Positions 62,008-64,000 of a DNA stretch of 64,000 bases are shown piece after piece. Origin of the DNA: a virus; IMG/VR virus record IMGVR_UViG_3300032240_002475, positions 1-64,000 of that record; one strand, 5' to 3'. The notes under the pieces were generated by a model. The model had not been told where the DNA came from. It made no database searches and worked only from the letters and a program-made list of their open reading frames with translations. The stretch's first letter is position 1. Each line of letters begins with the position of its first letter. Both the position numbers and the translations under genes were made by a program.

Positions 62008-63512
62008 GATTGTTTTGTATTTACAATGTTAAATGTTAATTGTTGTTTATAAGTATCTTTTTCACCTGAAGTATTCACTTGAATATCTACATAATATTGA
62101 TTAGGTATTTTGTCTCTCATATCAAATATAAAGTAATATTCATTTGGTGTTCTATTAATAGGAGTCCAATCCTGTACTAAAACTTCTGTTGTACCTTCTT
62201 TAACGTATACTCTATAAAATGCTGATATATTTTCTAACAACTGTTGACCTGTATACGCTTTCTTAATTGTAACTCCAACTTTTCTAATGTCGGTGTTGAG
62301 AATTTTTTCGTTTTGAAGAATGCCATAAAAACTAAAACCAAATTTTTTAGGTTCTTGAGATATTGGTCCAATTTGGATTCCAGCATTATATTGTTGTAAT
62401 GTAAATTGATTCGTTACATTTGGAATACCTTGTCCGTTAATTGTTAACCCTGACCAAATATCAAAATATTGACAAGGTGTGGGAGAACTATTAAATCCAT
62501 TAGGAACAATAACTTCATAAACTCCTTTAGTTCTTAAACAAGTTGATAAGGATGCCATACCATCTACAGAATCACCATTTCTATCTTCAATTCTAACAAA
62601 TGGTGTTGAATCTAAATTAACCAAATCTCCATTTTGATACACATAAAGATATAATCTATTTGTCTGACTTTTTAAAAATAAATTTCTATCATCTTTAATA
62701 ATGTCATCATAGTTTGTTAGAAGAAATGGTTGATAAAATGTTTGGGTATGTCTTGAGAAAAATGCCACACTATAACTTTCAGTTAATCCTGTAATATTTT
62801 CTATTTGAGGTAAATAAGCAACTCCCCATCCTGTAACACCTGTAATAGACCCTTCTAAAATACCATTGATTTCATCGGTCATATCCATGTTGAGGTCTTC
62901 ATTACCCAATTCAAAATGTTGTCTTGCGACAATTGTAAGTCCTGAGTAATTTACACTACCTTCGTTTTTGTTGTTATACACACCTGATTGTGACCATCCA
63001 CTTATTGTTGTTGTTTGGTACCAATTTGATGGCCTTGTTGAATAAGCTCTACTATCTACATAAGTTAATGGGGATGAACCTCCATTGGCACTATTTTTTG
63101 CAATATTAAAATCATTGTAGTCGTACCCAACACCTTCATCCCAATATTGTGGTTGACCCGTATCTCCTGAAATTTTAGGTATTCTAAATAATATTAAATC
63201 AAATGATGTAGCACGTCTTCTTTCATTTGACATAAACGAGTTAAGTAGTTCATTATCAAATGATGAAGTGTTAGTCATTTTTAATGTGTGAGTCATTGCA
63301 GATGTACATCCAGTTGATATAATACCTGATGCAATGTTTTCTTCTAACAAAGATAAGTCTAAGTTGAAAAGTAATCTTGAGTAACCGTAATTTGGTACGA
63401 TTAAATCTGAAGCACCAAAATTCAACTCAATAACAGGATTTCTTCCTGTATTAACAAAAGAGTTTGAAACAATGGTATTGTTTTTATCTATGTAAGACCT
63501 AAGAATTGACAT
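62004..63512 (-). CDS. Probable tail or baseplate structural protein, 502 aa
   Basis: Start placed at MSILRSYIDKNNTIVSN, after a TATTTATTG box 11 nt upstream. Beta-rich, Asn/Gly/Ser-rich throughout; ERRRATSFDLILFRIPKISGD near 97 and a C-terminal domain with FYRVYVKEGTTEVLVQDWTPINRTPNEYYFIFD. Its character matches long structural proteins of Bacteroidetes myophages, but I cannot name it. Confidence 0.6.
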   Translation of the reverse strand: MSILRSYIDKNNTIVSNSFVNTGRNPVIELNFGASDLIVPNYGYSRLLFNLDLSLLEENIASGIISTGCTSAMTHTLKMTNTSSFDNELLNSFMSNERRRATSFDLILFRIPKISGDTGQPQYWDEGVGYDYNDFNIAKNSANGGSSPLTYVDSRAYSTRPSNWYQTTTISGWSQSGVYNNKNEGSVNYSGLTIVARQHFELGNEDLNMDMTDEINGILEGSITGVTGWGVAYLPQIENITGLTESYSVAFFSRHTQTFYQPFLLTNYDDIIKDDRNLFLKSQTNRLYLYVYQNGDLVNLDSTPFVRIEDRNGDSVDGMASLSTCLRTKGVYEVIVPNGFNSSPTPCQYFDIWSGLTINGQGIPNVTNQFTLQQYNAGIQIGPISQEPKKFGFSFYGILQNEKILNTDIRKVGVTIKKAYTGQQLLENISAFYRVYVKEGTTEVLVQDWTPINRTPNEYYFIFDMRDKIPNQYYVDIQVNTSGEKDTYKQQLTFNIVNTKQS

Positions 63513-63523
63513 TAACCTTTTTT

Positions 63524-63532
63524 CAATAAATA
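63524..63532 (-). promoter_or_regulatory. Late-promoter-like box TATTTATTG
   Basis: TATTTATTG on the - strand, 11 nt before the ATG at 63512. Confidence 0.5.
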
Positions 63533-63533
63533 T

Positions 63534-64000
63534 CAATTAAGTCTGATATTTCCGTTAAGAATCTTATTAACGGCATTTTGAAGTTCTGTAAGTAACTTAT
63601 CTACTGAAGAACCGTCTTGTGTTATAGTTACTGGTGGAAGACCAGGATAAGCGTGAGTATGGGTAACAAGGAATCTAACAATCATATTAATTAGTTCTAA
63701 CAATTCTTCACCTCTAACTAAACTTGAAGTTTTTGGAACAATTTCATCGGCAAATTTTTCAACAGAAATTCCGTATAATGTATCGTCAAAATTAATTTTT
63801 CCTTTGCCAGGTATTTGAGAATTGTGTGAAAGTAAAAATAACTTATCACTACCTAAAGCTCCGTATGTTGTTTCTCCTGTAATATATTTTGATTCGTTTA
63901 AAGTTTTTTTAATAGGAGTTTTTGGTATACCTACTTTGTTTTTGGCGTATATTAATCCTGAACCACCTTTAAGTGCTGCGTATAATTTAATTCCTCTATT
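63534..64000 (-). CDS. Structural protein, N-terminus beyond window
   Basis: Open - strand frame from the right edge to a TGA at 63534-63536; only the last 155 residues are present. It contains NESKYITGETTYGALGSDKLFLLSHNSQ, LVTHTHAYPGLPPVTITQDG and a helical end VDKLLTELQNAVNKILNGNI. The repeated Gly/Ser/Asn make-up and the neighbouring structural gene suggest a tail or baseplate component. Specific identity not recognised. Confidence 0.6.

Overview
The window is a 64 kb, AT-rich, internal piece of a large T4-like tailed phage (myovirus type) that most likely infects a Bacteroidetes/Flavobacteria-like host. The phage identity rests on a recognisable T4 morphogenesis block on the + strand: large terminase (gp17-like), portal (gp20-like), prohead protease (gp21-like), acidic core scaffold (gp22-like) and major capsid protein (gp23-like). 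The host guess rests on three things. Many genes and tRNAs are preceded by the Bacteroidetes -7 element TAnnTTTG. The lipoprotein signals are of the Bacteroidetes SCxK type. Shine-Dalgarno sequences are largely absent. No rRNA, integrase, transposase or CRISPR array was seen.

Layout. 1-5 kb (- strand): small accessory genes, two metallophosphoesterases, an MBD4-like DNA glycosylase, a truncated P-loop kinase, tRNA-Ser and tRNA-Met, and two odd tRNA-like elements. 5-13.5 kb: a zinc-ribbon virion-like protein, a small modification group (GT17 glycosyltransferase, two 2OG-Fe oxygenase-like genes), and a + strand run of putative internal virion proteins, one with glycine-zipper, annexin-like and peptidoglycan-binding segments. 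13.6-19.3 kb (- strand): ClpP, two NodU/TobZ-type carbamoyltransferases and an HNH nuclease. 19.4-28.6 kb: lipoprotein, glucosaminidase endolysin, two more 2OG-Fe oxygenases, a sulfotransferase, micro-ORFs and 15 canonical tRNAs mixed with structured non-coding spacers. 28.6-41 kb: small secreted proteins, a multi-domain M23 peptidase, HAD, PspC, hotdog, YkgJ and M20 family accessory proteins, a tmRNA gene and a ClpC-like ATPase. 41-64 kb: UVR-motif protein, KTSC, nucleotidyltransferase and LamG proteins, then the head module (43.9-57.6 kb) and further virion candidates. A ribosomal protein bS21 gene is embedded in antisense within the head module.

How the genes fit together. Two promoter classes appear to divide the genome. 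Host-like TAnnTTTG sites precede tRNAs, the tmRNA, Clp genes and many - strand accessory genes. A TATTTATA/TATTTATTA box, often only 2-5 nt before the ATG, precedes structural and putative virion genes on either strand, as expected for a phage late promoter. The phage carries a large translation kit (17 canonical tRNAs, tmRNA, bS21) and its own Clp protease parts (ClpP, ClpC-like ATPase with an IGF loop, a UVR-motif candidate adaptor). A family of proteins shares N-terminal helices ending in a hxEQ motif, matching T4-type prohead-protease processing signals, so they are probably packaged in the capsid. All functional statements come from reading motifs; no database search was possible.
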